Positions 19,752 through 29,021 of a stretch of DNA of 64,000 nt are shown here, in pieces; the first letter of the stretch is position 1, and every line of letters starts with the position of its first letter. The stretch comes from Rhodospirillales bacterium. Its GTDB lineage: Bacteria; Pseudomonadota; Alphaproteobacteria; Rhodospirillales; Thalassospiraceae. The DNA lies in the NCBI GenBank assembly GCA_019634165.1, contig JAHQVT010000006.1:1-64000 (forward strand). The letters run 5' to 3'. Both the position numbers and the translations under genes were made by a program. The notes below the pieces were generated by a model. It was not told where the DNA came from and searched no databases. It worked only from the letters and a program-made list of their open reading frames with translations.

Positions 19752-21809
19752 TCACGCGTTGCTATCAGGTTGTTTTTGTCGATGGGCAATGGCTTCCTCA
19801 CATGGAAGAAGCAGGCACAGCTCAATGCCCTCTTTGCCGCGATCACGCAGTTTGATCGACCCGCCATGCGCATCGACAATCCGCTGTGAAATATGAAGAC
19901 CCAAAGCACTGCGCAGTGCTTTGACTTCCATTTCGCGGCGGAACAAGGCATCGCCAATCAGTTTGATTTCATCTTCATCAAGTTCCGGGCCAAAGCATGG
20001 GATGGTGATTTCAGCCAGCCATTCACTGTGACGGTTTAATTGAACATGAACCGGTTTTCCGTGGGCAAAACGTCGTGAGGTTTCGACAAGGTTGGTGATG
20101 GCAAGCCCGATTAGGGTTTCGTCGATATATGCCTCTAAATGTTCAGTTCCATTGCTGGTCACAAGAACTTTGGCATCTTCACGGGTGGTATTTGCAACAA
20201 ACTCATTCATGAAACGGTCTAAAGAAACCAATTCGCGCGCAAGTGAGAATTCCTGATCATCAATCCCATCCTTGCTGAGGAAAACATCGACCAGTCGCGC
20301 AAGCTTGCGTGCCTGCAGTTGAATCCGCCTTAGGCGGTCCTGAACATCTGGACTGCGTTCCGTTAACCGCAGCATCAGCATTTCCGCGGATCGCTGAATT
20401 ACCGCCAGCGGGGTTCTAAATTCATGGGACAACATCGAAATCAAGTTGCGCTGTTCTTCAACAAGTGTTGTGGTTTCCTTTGCCAAAAGGGTGACCGAAA
20501 CGCGTTCACGGTCCATATGAGCAAGCCGGAAGGCCATCAAGATGCCCATGGCAATCATATGGAACAAAATGGTGAATTGATGTAGTCCCAGTCGAAACGG
20601 CGTTGCTGCGATCAATCCCGTATGTGTAAGCTGGATCGTGACGGCTGCAGCCGTGGGAAAGGCCAAAACAACCAAATAAGACCACAGCAGCCAGTTTCGA
20701 TGATCATCGAGTACTTGTTTGACCAAAGCCAAACACATGATGCTCATGAACAAAGAATGGCTTGGGACAATATAGGTGCCAAATACGGTATAGAGACTGT
20801 GGGCCGCACCGAAGGCAAAGCATGAAATGACCAGTGCATAGACACAACCAATGGCAAACAAGATCGGTCGGCGTTTTTGAAGATCAATGATGTAAAGCCA
20901 AAGAAACACCGTCGCGGCATGGGTAACGATATTTATTACACCTAGCACATAATCATTCAGTCGGGGCATTTCTGGCCTGATTTCACCAAGAATCAGTCCG
21001 TCGGCAAGCGCCACAACGCTGCCAATTGCAATGATCCACAGGCCATAGATTTCAACTGTGAAATCGCGGGCAATGGCGCCAAGCATCAGGTAAGCAATGC
21101 CAAGTGTCATGGCCAACCCAAAGAATATATTCGTCGCAAGGTTTCGATATGTAAGTGATGAAATCAGATCGGTGGCAGGCCATAATTTTAGCCGCATAAA
21201 ATTCGCACTGTTGGTCTGTACCCGGATGTACATCCGGTAGTTGCCTTTGCCAAGCATAGGCAAGGGGGCAATTTGCCCGCGACCTTGATAGGGGCGTAGA
21301 CTTGCCGGGGTATTGTCCCCAAGGTTTTCCCGCCACAAAGGATCATTTCGCCCAACCCTGTATAAATACAGATCAATAAAGTTCAAATAGGTCGGTTGGA
21401 CTTCAAGAAAGGCGTGTTGGATAAGTTGTTGCTCGACCGTGATGTCGAGTTGGTACCAAATGATGTCCTGCGTATAGCCAAAAGACGGGATGTTTTCATC
21501 CTTGATGAAAACACTGTCGGGAAGTTCGACAATTTCGCTCAGCGTCAGTTCCCGGCTTTTATCGACATACCACCTGATCTGTGATGTTAGGTCGGTCGGG
21601 ATAAGATCCCTAGCGACAAGTTTAAACCCTGTTCTGCCCGTGGATGTTTGAACAGGTTCAATGGCTTGTTGCGCACTTGCTGGCTGAAGATTTGCGCCCA
21701 ATAAGCCTGTCACCAGCAAGGCGAAAACGGCCAAACCATACCAGAACAACTTGGTCCGGACGGTCGGCTGACGTGTGTTCGAGGGATACGGCGAAATGTG
21801 CTTTTCCAT
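19752..21809 (-). CDS. 7TM-DISM-type sensor histidine kinase with degraded ATPase domain
   Basis: 685 residues. A signal-anchor segment is followed by a periplasmic sensor of 7TMR-DISM extracellular type (about 55-215), about seven TM helices (about 220-430), and a HisKA dimerisation domain with an intact H-box MLSHEFRTPLAVIQRSAEM. The ATP-binding domain is damaged compared with the paralogue at 21812-23917: the N-box NLIENARKY has become NLVETSRRF, the G1 motif DDGPG has become CFGPE, and GVGLGL has become SALGL. It may therefore not bind ATP, while still accepting phosphate on its His. Two bases separate it from the upstream kinase, so they are cotranscribed. Confidence 0.88.
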   Translation of the reverse strand: MEKHISPYPSNTRQPTVRTKLFWYGLAVFALLVTGLLGANLQPASAQQAIEPVQTSTGRTGFKLVARDLIPTDLTSQIRWYVDKSRELTLSEIVELPDSVFIKDENIPSFGYTQDIIWYQLDITVEQQLIQHAFLEVQPTYLNFIDLYLYRVGRNDPLWRENLGDNTPASLRPYQGRGQIAPLPMLGKGNYRMYIRVQTNSANFMRLKLWPATDLISSLTYRNLATNIFFGLAMTLGIAYLMLGAIARDFTVEIYGLWIIAIGSVVALADGLILGEIRPEMPRLNDYVLGVINIVTHAATVFLWLYIIDLQKRRPILFAIGCVYALVISCFAFGAAHSLYTVFGTYIVPSHSLFMSIMCLALVKQVLDDHRNWLLWSYLVVLAFPTAAAVTIQLTHTGLIAATPFRLGLHQFTILFHMIAMGILMAFRLAHMDRERVSVTLLAKETTTLVEEQRNLISMLSHEFRTPLAVIQRSAEMLMLRLTERSPDVQDRLRRIQLQARKLARLVDVFLSKDGIDDQEFSLARELVSLDRFMNEFVANTTREDAKVLVTSNGTEHLEAYIDETLIGLAITNLVETSRRFAHGKPVHVQLNRHSEWLAEITIPCFGPELDEDEIKLIGDALFRREMEVKALRSALGLHISQRIVDAHGGSIKLRDRGKEGIELCLLLPCEEAIAHRQKQPDSNA

Positions 21810-21811
21810 GC

Positions 21812-23917
21812 TTAACGCCCCCGATCAGAAGGTTTTGAGGGGGGCTTTCTGGAAAGACCGGGAAATACCTCGTTGGTTTTCTGAACAGTTGCATCGTGAT
21901 TGTAGGGAAGTTTTAACAGAACAGTCGTGCCGCCACGTTCCCCAACACTTACCGACATTGTACCTTTGTGGGCTTCAATGATGCGGTTGGTGATGTGCAA
22001 GCCAAGTCCGACACCTTGCGTTACAGCGGAATCTTTACCGCGATAAAATGCATTTGAAACCTTGTTCAGGTCTTCTGGTGGAATGCCGGGGCCATCATCG
22101 ACAACACGGATATAGACATAGCCATTGGCGGAACGGTTGCACGCAACCCACACCGATGCACCCGGTGCATATTTTCGGGCGTTTTCAATCAGGTTATGCA
22201 TTGCGCGTTCAAGAAGAATTCGATCAATCTCGACGATGGCAAATTCCGAATTGATCAGATTGACATTCTGTTCAGGCGTTTCGCGTCGGCGCCGGGAAAT
22301 CAGATCGCTTAGGAAAAGATCAATCGCAACAGGTTCACGTGAAGTCGAGAAAGTTGCGCTATCAAGGGTTTCTTTGGTCAGAAAGGCATCAACAAGCCCG
22401 GAAAGTTGCCCGGCATTTGTCCGTATCGTTGCCAGACGATTATGGACAGCAGGCGGCTCATTACGCAGATGCAGCCCAAGAATTTCAGCAGACCGCTGAA
22501 TGATGGCAAGTGGCGTTCTGAATTCATGTGACAGCATGGTGATAAAGGTGCGTTGTTCGCCTGCAAGCTGATTGGCACGTTGACTGGACTGATATGCCTC
22601 CGCCCGCAAACCAGCGACCTTGCGCGTGCGGTTGGCCATGGCGATCGCAATCATGATCAGATGAACCGCAGAACTTGTTGAATAGACACCAGTGGTAAAA
22701 CCGTTGATCGGCAATATTCCCAAAAGTGTCAGGAGATAAATAATCGCAGCGATCGTCGGAATGCCCAATGCAATCAGGTAAAAGCTGACGGATATAAGGC
22801 GTTTTTCGCGATATCCGATATAGATCAGATAGCCAAGTAAGGTGACGAGAACGCAAACATTTGGAAAGAAAAACAGCTTGGCAAAATAAACGTACAAATC
22901 TGTTGTTGCCGTGATGCTGCCCAAAATGGCCAAAGTGGCGAAACCCATGATCACGCGAAACACGATCGGGGCATAGCGGTTCAGCCGAATGATATAGGCC
23001 CACATGGCAACACTGCTGCCAAATGAAAGTGCCGCCCCCGTACCGGTTATCAAATCACTGGCAAGGGGCCATATGTTTTTCAAGAAAAGTTGGGCAAATC
23101 CAGATGTGCCCAAATGAACCAAAAGCAGCGAAAAGATATAGCAGGCATACCAGTTAACCGAACGGTCGCGCGACAGGATGCCAAATGTCAGATAAACCCC
23201 GAACGCAATGATCAGCAGGCCTATATAACTGCCTTTAACAAAGGTATCATGGCCTGCATTCGTTAGAATGACCGCTTCTGGTGATAGTGAAGCGTTAAAA
23301 ATATGTGCGCTATTGGTGCGCACCGCAATGGTTAGCCAATAATGCCCCGGCGCAAGTTTAGGCCACTGCGAAATGTGTTTTAGGCTGGCGACTTTCTCCG
23401 GTGGATTGGCTATGCGGTCCCCGACGCGATCGGACCATATGGCTTGGCTTGTTTGATCGGAAAGAACCGAAACCCGGATATCGTTAAGATAGGCCGCCCC
23501 CATTTCCAAAAAAGCAAGCGATGCGGGGTCATCATCGTCTTCTTCAACTTCGAACGGCACGCGGTACCAGACGGTGCGGGTTGTATAGCCCGGTCCGGCG
23601 GTATTTAGCACCGCTTCGAATTCTGTTTCGGGAAGGGTGATAAGTTGTGCAGGGTCTAATCTTGGGCGATCAGTTGTCAATCGCGTAAGGAACTGGTTCA
23701 GATCAATTCGGTTTTGCGGGCCGTTGCTGTTGATAAGAAAGTGCTTCCGACTTTCTTGCGCCTGAGACATGGCTGGAAATGCCGCAATAAGGCCAGCCGT
23801 GATCACTGCCAATATTACAAGCAATGCCATATTGGGGCGAATGTCGCGCAAGGTTCCCCCAGTGTCTGAGCCTAAAGCGTAGATCATTGTGATAGCGGTT
23901 TTTTTTAAGCAGGTCAT
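21812..23917 (-). CDS. 7TM-DISM-type sensor histidine kinase (intact)
   Basis: 701 residues with the same architecture as its neighbour: signal segment ending MSQAQES, periplasmic beta-rich sensor, about seven TM helices, then HisKA (MLSHEFRTPLAIIQRSAEI) and a complete HATPase with N-box NLIENARKY, G1 VDDGPGIP and G2 GVGLGLHI. It is the first gene of a two-kinase operon and presumably phosphorylates the convergent OmpR-type regulator. The start is uncertain: neither ATG 23917 nor ATG 23887 has a clear ribosome site. The ligand is unknown. Confidence 0.9.
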   Translation of the reverse strand: MTCLKKTAITMIYALGSDTGGTLRDIRPNMALLVILAVITAGLIAAFPAMSQAQESRKHFLINSNGPQNRIDLNQFLTRLTTDRPRLDPAQLITLPETEFEAVLNTAGPGYTTRTVWYRVPFEVEEDDDDPASLAFLEMGAAYLNDIRVSVLSDQTSQAIWSDRVGDRIANPPEKVASLKHISQWPKLAPGHYWLTIAVRTNSAHIFNASLSPEAVILTNAGHDTFVKGSYIGLLIIAFGVYLTFGILSRDRSVNWYACYIFSLLLVHLGTSGFAQLFLKNIWPLASDLITGTGAALSFGSSVAMWAYIIRLNRYAPIVFRVIMGFATLAILGSITATTDLYVYFAKLFFFPNVCVLVTLLGYLIYIGYREKRLISVSFYLIALGIPTIAAIIYLLTLLGILPINGFTTGVYSTSSAVHLIMIAIAMANRTRKVAGLRAEAYQSSQRANQLAGEQRTFITMLSHEFRTPLAIIQRSAEILGLHLRNEPPAVHNRLATIRTNAGQLSGLVDAFLTKETLDSATFSTSREPVAIDLFLSDLISRRRRETPEQNVNLINSEFAIVEIDRILLERAMHNLIENARKYAPGASVWVACNRSANGYVYIRVVDDGPGIPPEDLNKVSNAFYRGKDSAVTQGVGLGLHITNRIIEAHKGTMSVSVGERGGTTVLLKLPYNHDATVQKTNEVFPGLSRKPPSKPSDRGR

Positions 23918-24084
23918 TGCTTTTATCAGAAGCTACGCATGTCATCACGTTAACGGATTGGTCGCCAACTTGCCGTTAAAATGTCTTACTTGTCGGTAGC
24001 ATTGCGACGTCACTTTGATATAACCGGCAGTCAGAATTCATCTAACAGACAGAAACGTCTGTGAAGCAAGCAGAGATAAAAAGC

Positions 24085-25434
24085 ATGAGCCGCAAATATT
24101 TTGGGACCGATGGCATTCGCGGAACGGCCAATACGGCGCCAATGACCGCAGAAGTTGCCCTTAAGGTTGGTATGGCCGCGGGGCACTATTTTACCCGTGG
24201 CAATCATCGTCATAAGGTCGTCATTGGCAAAGACACCCGACTTTCCGGTTATATGCTTGAGCCGGCACTGGTTGCTGGTTTTACCTCGATGGGAATGGAT
24301 GTGATGCTGGTTGGTCCGATGCCAACGCCAGCCGTTGCCATGCTGACCAAATCAATGCGCGCTGATATCGGTGTCATGATCTCGGCCTCGCATAACCCAT
24401 TTCAGGATAATGGGATCAAGCTGTTTGGCCCGGACGGTTTTAAACTGTCTGACGAGGTCGAACTTGAACTTGAAGCCCTGATGGAAAGCGACCTTTCACA
24501 CAAACTGGTTCCGGCCAATGCTCTTGGCCGTGCGCAGCGTATTGATGATGCGCCGGGTCGCTATATCGAAGCGGTAAAATCATCACTTCCGGGTTCGGTA
24601 ACCCTTGAAGGTCTGCGCATTGTCCTTGATTGCGCGCATGGGGCTGGCTATTCGGTCGCGCCAAAAGTTCTGCGTGAACTGGGTGCGGATGTGATTGATA
24701 TCGGCACCAAGCCGAACGGCATGAACATCAATGATCAGTGTGGTTCGACCTATACCAAAACCATGTGTGACCGTGTGCTGGCCGAAAAGGCCGATGTCGG
24801 GATCGCTTTGGATGGGGATGCCGACCGTGTTCAAATGTGCGATGAAAAAGGCCAGTTGATTGATGGCGATCAGTTGATGGGGCTTGTCACCACCCATTGG
24901 AAACGCACGGGGCAATTGCGCGGTAATGCACTGGTTGCGACAGTGATGTCAAATCTTGGGCTTGAGCGCTATCTCGAACGCAATGATGTCCGCCTGATCC
25001 GGACCAAGGTTGGCGATCGCTATGTTGTTGAACAGATGCGCGCCCTTGATTGCAATGTCGGCGGTGAACAGTCGGGGCACATCGTTTTGTCTGACTTCGC
25101 ATCGACCGGCGATGGTCTTTTGGCGGCCTTGCAGGTGCTTGCCGTTCTGTCTAGCCGCGAAGGCCGGGTTTCGGAAATGAGCCGCGTGTTCGAGCCGCTA
25201 CCACAGATTTTGAAAAATGTCCGTTATGCCGCGGGGTCCGATCCCCTGTCCCAAAACAGCGTGATCGAAGCGATCTCGACGGCAGAAAAGGCCTTTAATG
25301 GCGATGGCCGTATCCTGATCCGTAAATCGGGAACTGAACCGCTGATCCGTGTCATGGCCGAAGGCGATGATGCGTTAAAGGTTGAACAGATCGTCGATCG
25401 CATCGTTGCAGAAATCACTGCTGTTGCGGGTTGA
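24085..25434 (+). CDS. glmM: Phosphoglucosamine mutase GlmM
   Basis: Converts glucosamine-6-P to glucosamine-1-P for UDP-GlcNAc, peptidoglycan and LPS. It starts with the typical [16 protein letters not shown] at ATG 24085 (a GTG at 24061 is also in frame). The phosphoserine loop [14 protein letters not shown] has the catalytic Ser at 102. The metal loop DGDADR and the phosphate-binding [12 protein letters not shown] are present. At 449 residues it is normal. In many bacteria it follows folP directly; here three signalling genes intervene. Confidence 0.98.
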   Translation: MSRKYFGTDGIRGTANTAPMTAEVALKVGMAAGHYFTRGNHRHKVVIGKDTRLSGYMLEPALVAGFTSMGMDVMLVGPMPTPAVAMLTKSMRADIGVMISASHNPFQDNGIKLFGPDGFKLSDEVELELEALMESDLSHKLVPANALGRAQRIDDAPGRYIEAVKSSLPGSVTLEGLRIVLDCAHGAGYSVAPKVLRELGADVIDIGTKPNGMNINDQCGSTYTKTMCDRVLAEKADVGIALDGDADRVQMCDEKGQLIDGDQLMGLVTTHWKRTGQLRGNALVATVMSNLGLERYLERNDVRLIRTKVGDRYVVEQMRALDCNVGGEQSGHIVLSDFASTGDGLLAALQVLAVLSSREGRVSEMSRVFEPLPQILKNVRYAAGSDPLSQNSVIEAISTAEKAFNGDGRILIRKSGTEPLIRVMAEGDDALKVEQIVDRIVAEITAVAG

Positions 25435-25497
25435 TGAACTGTCGGGCGACGCGTTGCCGAAAATAACGAAATTGTACGAGTGTGAAGGAAGTCGATC

Positions 25498-26295
25498 ATG
25501 AAGGGTCGTGTCTTGATTATTGCCGGGTCCGATTGCTCGGGCGGGGCGGGTATTCAGGCCGATATTAAATCGGTTACAGCCCTTGGCGGATATGCCGCAA
25601 CGGCGATCACGGCCCTAACGGTGCAAAATACCACCGGAGTCTTCGATGTTTTGGGGATTGCCCCGGAAATGATCGTGCATCAGGCAACCGTAACGATTGA
25701 TGATATCGGTGCGGATGCGATCAAGACAGGGATGCTTCACAGTGTGCCGGTTATCAATGCTGTGGCGGAATTTATCAAATCCAAAGCATCGGGTATTCCT
25801 GTTGTTGTTGATCCTGTGATGGTATCCCAAAGCGGGTCGCGGCTGCTGCAGGAAGATGCCGTTCAGGCATTGATTGATAATATGATCCCGCTTGCAACAG
25901 TTCTGACACCAAATATTCCCGAAGCAGAAGTCTTATCAGGTATGAAAATCACCGGTGAAAGTGATATGATTGCTGCAGCGCACAAAATCGGCGATCTTGG
26001 TGCCGAGGCTGTCCTGATAAAAGGTGGTCACGCCGAGGGTGACAAAATCGTCGATATATTGTGGCGCCGGGATGGTGATGTTGAGGGCTTTGAAGGTTCG
26101 CGCATTCCGTCTGAAAATAATCATGGTACGGGCTGCTCGCTTGCAAGCTCGATTGCAACCGGGCTGGCACAGGGCATGGAATTAAGTGATTCTGTTGCAC
26201 GGGCGCGGGCATATGTTCGCGAAGCCATCCGAACCGCACCAAATTACGGCAAAGGAAACGGTCCGCTAAATCACGCGCATCCTGTAACCGGTTAA
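25498..26295 (+). CDS. thiD: Hydroxymethylpyrimidine (phosphate) kinase ThiD
   Basis: Ribokinase-fold kinase of thiamine pyrimidine synthesis. The N-terminus VLIIAGSDCSGGAGIQADIK and the catalytic anion hole NNHGTGCSLASSIATGLA are diagnostic. It has 265 residues. It follows glmM by 63 bp; no TPP riboswitch is visible upstream. Confidence 0.95.
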   Translation: MKGRVLIIAGSDCSGGAGIQADIKSVTALGGYAATAITALTVQNTTGVFDVLGIAPEMIVHQATVTIDDIGADAIKTGMLHSVPVINAVAEFIKSKASGIPVVVDPVMVSQSGSRLLQEDAVQALIDNMIPLATVLTPNIPEAEVLSGMKITGESDMIAAAHKIGDLGAEAVLIKGGHAEGDKIVDILWRRDGDVEGFEGSRIPSENNHGTGCSLASSIATGLAQGMELSDSVARARAYVREAIRTAPNYGKGNGPLNHAHPVTG

Positions 26296-26342
26296 ATTTT
26301 ACCGGAACATAACGGGGCGCTCAATGTTGGGATACTTGCGGT

Positions 26343-26885
26343 ATGCCGGGAACTTCGTTCTTTCATCAGGCCCGTAACAATGCCTGGTCAAATCACCGCC
26401 TGTTTGATGTTTGTCAGAAACTGACCAAGCACGAGCTAAACACCAAACGGGCAGCGTTTTCCCCCACGATTCTGGAATCCCTGAACCACGCATTGACGGT
26501 TGATTGGTATTATCTTGATGCCTTGGTCGATGGTCGGCGTGGGCAAGGCTGCTTTGCCAATGAGATGCCATATCTTGATATTGCCAAACTGGCAGCAGCC
26601 CAGCGTGATACCGATTTCAAATTGATGGCATTTTGTGATCAGCTTGGCGAAAAGGATGCCATTCGTGAAGTTGAACTTGAACGGGCAGATCACGTCGTCA
26701 AACATGAAACAGTTGCGGATATTCTGTCGCATCTTTTTGTCTATCAAACCCATCACCGCGGACAGGTTCATGTCATGCTGGGCTCGACAACCCAGTCACC
26801 GCCACCGTTAGATGAATACCATCTTGAATTTGATGCACCTTTCCGCAAGTTCGATTTCTCGGACCTTCGTGGGAAGGGCGCCTAA
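26343..26885 (+). CDS. DinB family protein
   Basis: 180 residues with the four-helix DinB/YfiT fold pattern. The three metal-binding histidines are likely those in SLNHALTVDWYY and in VYQTHHRGQVHVML. Family members are often metal-dependent thiol transferases or have unknown function; no substrate can be read here. It is followed after 9 bp by a small exported or membrane protein. Confidence 0.88.
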   Translation: MPGTSFFHQARNNAWSNHRLFDVCQKLTKHELNTKRAAFSPTILESLNHALTVDWYYLDALVDGRRGQGCFANEMPYLDIAKLAAAQRDTDFKLMAFCDQLGEKDAIREVELERADHVVKHETVADILSHLFVYQTHHRGQVHVMLGSTTQSPPPLDEYHLEFDAPFRKFDFSDLRGKGA

Positions 26886-26894
26886 AGGACGAAA

Positions 26895-27254
26895 ATGAAC
26901 AAACGAATGTTGCGCCGTGCAGTCCTTGCAACCGGGATTGCCGTTCTCGCTGCGGTAAGTTATGGCAATCCGCAACGCCATATCGCCGATCTGATATGGA
27001 TAGATGATGCCGCCCCTTGGGAAAAGGTAACAGCGGTCTATACGCCAGATACGACCAAGCCGACCGAAATTCTCATATCCGAAGCAGACTTTGCCGACCT
27101 TAAATCATGTCGGGCATATGTGTATGAACAAGCAGCCCTGCGCGGTGATCCCGATCTTCAAAAGGGGATCTATGAGTGCGCGATTGGCTTTTATCGGTCT
27201 AAGGGGAAAGATAACGCCCCGGATGGTGGGGCGTATCGCCTGATCCTGAAATAA
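26895..27254 (+). CDS. Hypothetical small exported or membrane-anchored protein
   Basis: 119 residues. A basic N-terminus and hydrophobic segment (about 8-24, RRAVLATGIAVLAAVSYG) suggest a signal anchor or cleaved signal peptide. The rest is soluble with two cysteines (LKSCRAYV and IYECAIGFY) that could form a disulfide. GGACGAAA precedes the ATG. It is probably cotranscribed with the DinB gene. I do not recognise the family. Confidence 0.75.
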   Translation: MNKRMLRRAVLATGIAVLAAVSYGNPQRHIADLIWIDDAAPWEKVTAVYTPDTTKPTEILISEADFADLKSCRAYVYEQAALRGDPDLQKGIYECAIGFYRSKGKDNAPDGGAYRLILK

Positions 27255-27263
27255 GTTTGGCTG

Positions 27264-28139
27264 CTAAAGCACATACCAAAGAAGGGCAGGCAGGGCGATA
27301 GCAGCAAGGAAGCTTGAACTAATAACAACGCCAGCGACTTCTTCAGGTTCACGGTTATAAAGCTGTGCGAACAAATAGCAGAACACTGCAACCGGCATCG
27401 AACATTGCAAGATCACCACACCGCGTTCAACCCCGGTCAATCCAAGAACTTCAGACAGACCAAGACCAACGCCAAAGCCCATGGCAAGACGCAGAACGCT
27501 TAACGCGGTGCTGCGCGCAAGGCTTACCGGGCGCAGTTTCGCCAATGACACACCAAGGGTGAACAGCATCAAGGGAATGGTCAATTGACCAATCAGGTTG
27601 GTGGTGTTGTAAAGCCACGCCGGAACCGCCGTATCGGTTGCCAAAAAGGCGATGGCAATCAGGGTTGCAGGAATGATCGGCATTTTCGCCAGCGATTTAA
27701 GCGAGAAACTACCAGAGACAAAGGCAACACCGACGGTCAGCTGTATGACAACGTATGCCGCAAAAAACGCAACCGAAAGAGCCAACCCTTCCTGTCCATA
27801 GGCCAGCATGCAAAGAGGCAAGCCGACATTACCGACATTTGGCCACGTCAATGATTGCAAATACGTGCGGGGCGACAGGTTAAACACCTTCAATATCGGC
27901 CAGCCGATCAGGGCAAAGATGATATTCGCTGCAATAGCTGCTGTGCCCATCAACATCAAGGTGTCACCACCAAGCTCAACCGTGGCAAGGGCCGCAAAGG
28001 TCAGGCACGGCGTTGCAAAATACGTGACGATAGAGGTGACAAGATTGGTATCAAAATGCTTACCGGCACGCGCCCAGAAATAACCCAGTCCCGTTGTTAC
28101 GAAAACCGGTGCCAGAATTGCAAAAATATCGGCAAACAT
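27264..28139 (-). CDS. AEC family transporter (auxin efflux carrier-like permease)
   Basis: 291 residues with about ten hydrophobic helices and the family pattern: an N-terminal LAPVFVTTGLGYFWAR, a central NVGNVGLPLC broken helix and a C-terminal half of similar design. Bacterial relatives export or import small organic acids such as malate; the substrate here is unknown. The frame extends to a TTG at 28157, but ATG 28139 has GAGGA about 12 nt upstream and is preferred. It is divergent from the phosphatase gene. Confidence 0.88.
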   Translation of the reverse strand: MFADIFAILAPVFVTTGLGYFWARAGKHFDTNLVTSIVTYFATPCLTFAALATVELGGDTLMLMGTAAIAANIIFALIGWPILKVFNLSPRTYLQSLTWPNVGNVGLPLCMLAYGQEGLALSVAFFAAYVVIQLTVGVAFVSGSFSLKSLAKMPIIPATLIAIAFLATDTAVPAWLYNTTNLIGQLTIPLMLFTLGVSLAKLRPVSLARSTALSVLRLAMGFGVGLGLSEVLGLTGVERGVVILQCSMPVAVFCYLFAQLYNREPEEVAGVVISSSFLAAIALPALLWYVL

Positions 28140-28355
28140 TGAATACGCATTCCTCAATTAGGTTCTTTTGACGAGAAAATGTCACGCCAAGTACTTCTCC
28201 TGCAAGCGAATAATGGTATTACCAATTTGTTTTTCGCACTACGGAATGGCACTGTAATTTTCAGATCAGCTTGTCATATTGGGCAGCCATACGGCATTGT
28301 TGCCCGAATCAATAGAACAAATGAACAGAACAATTGAAGAGAACAAAGGTCACCA

Positions 28356-28997
28356 ATGAGCGGGCAAGCAAACGAAACCGTCAGACGTCATTTGATTGAT
28401 CCTGCTCCCCGTTTTCGGGACCGTCGCAATGTGCTGCCTGCTGTCTTTTTGGACCGGGACGGGGTGATCAATGAAGAAGTCCACTACCTGTCTCATGTCG
28501 AAGAACTAAAACTGATCGACGGGGCGGCGACCGCGATCCGTCGCCTTAATGATGCAGGCATTCCGGTCATTGTCGTAACCAACCAATCGGGTGTTGCGCG
28601 CGGTTATCTCAATGAAGACCAGCTATTTGTAATTCATCAGGCATTGATCGCCATGCTCGGCCAGAAAAAGGCTTCTGTGCAGGGCATCTACTATTCCCCG
28701 TTCCACATGAAGGGCGAAGGCGACTATCGCCGTGAAAGTGATTGTCGTAAGCCTGGCTCTGGAATGCTTGTTGCCGCAGCCGAAGAATTTGCAATTTCAT
28801 TGACCGACAGTGTGTTGGTTGGCGACCGGATCAATGACGTCCGTGCCGCACATGGTGTTGGAGCCCGCGCCATAATGGTGCGAACCGGCCACGGGGCCAA
28901 GGAAACCCAATCACCCGAAGCAACCGAGGCGGACTTTATCGCAGATGATCTGTCAGCGGCTGTTGATCATATTCTTGGCACCATGATCAAGCGATAG
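28356..28997 (+). CDS. HAD-IIIA phosphatase, GmhB-like, without the usual zinc loop
   Basis: 213 residues. HAD motif I FLDRDGVIN, motif II VVTNQSG, motif III DCRKP and motif IV VGDRINDV place it with D-glycero-D-manno-heptose-1,7-bisphosphate 7-phosphatases and HisB-N. In E. coli GmhB a zinc is held by a CPHH...CDC loop; here the matching positions read SPFH...SDC, so only one of four ligands remains. It may still be a heptose phosphatase or act on another sugar bisphosphate. It stands alone, divergent from the AEC gene. Confidence 0.82.
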   Translation: MSGQANETVRRHLIDPAPRFRDRRNVLPAVFLDRDGVINEEVHYLSHVEELKLIDGAATAIRRLNDAGIPVIVVTNQSGVARGYLNEDQLFVIHQALIAMLGQKKASVQGIYYSPFHMKGEGDYRRESDCRKPGSGMLVAAAEEFAISLTDSVLVGDRINDVRAAHGVGARAIMVRTGHGAKETQSPEATEADFIADDLSAAVDHILGTMIKR

Positions 28998-29021
28998 AAA
29001 CGACCAGGCCTTTGGTGCCTG

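Noticed and set aside
25435-25497. Possible TPP riboswitch before thiD
   Set aside because: Only 63 bp separate glmM and thiD and no THI-box motif is visible.
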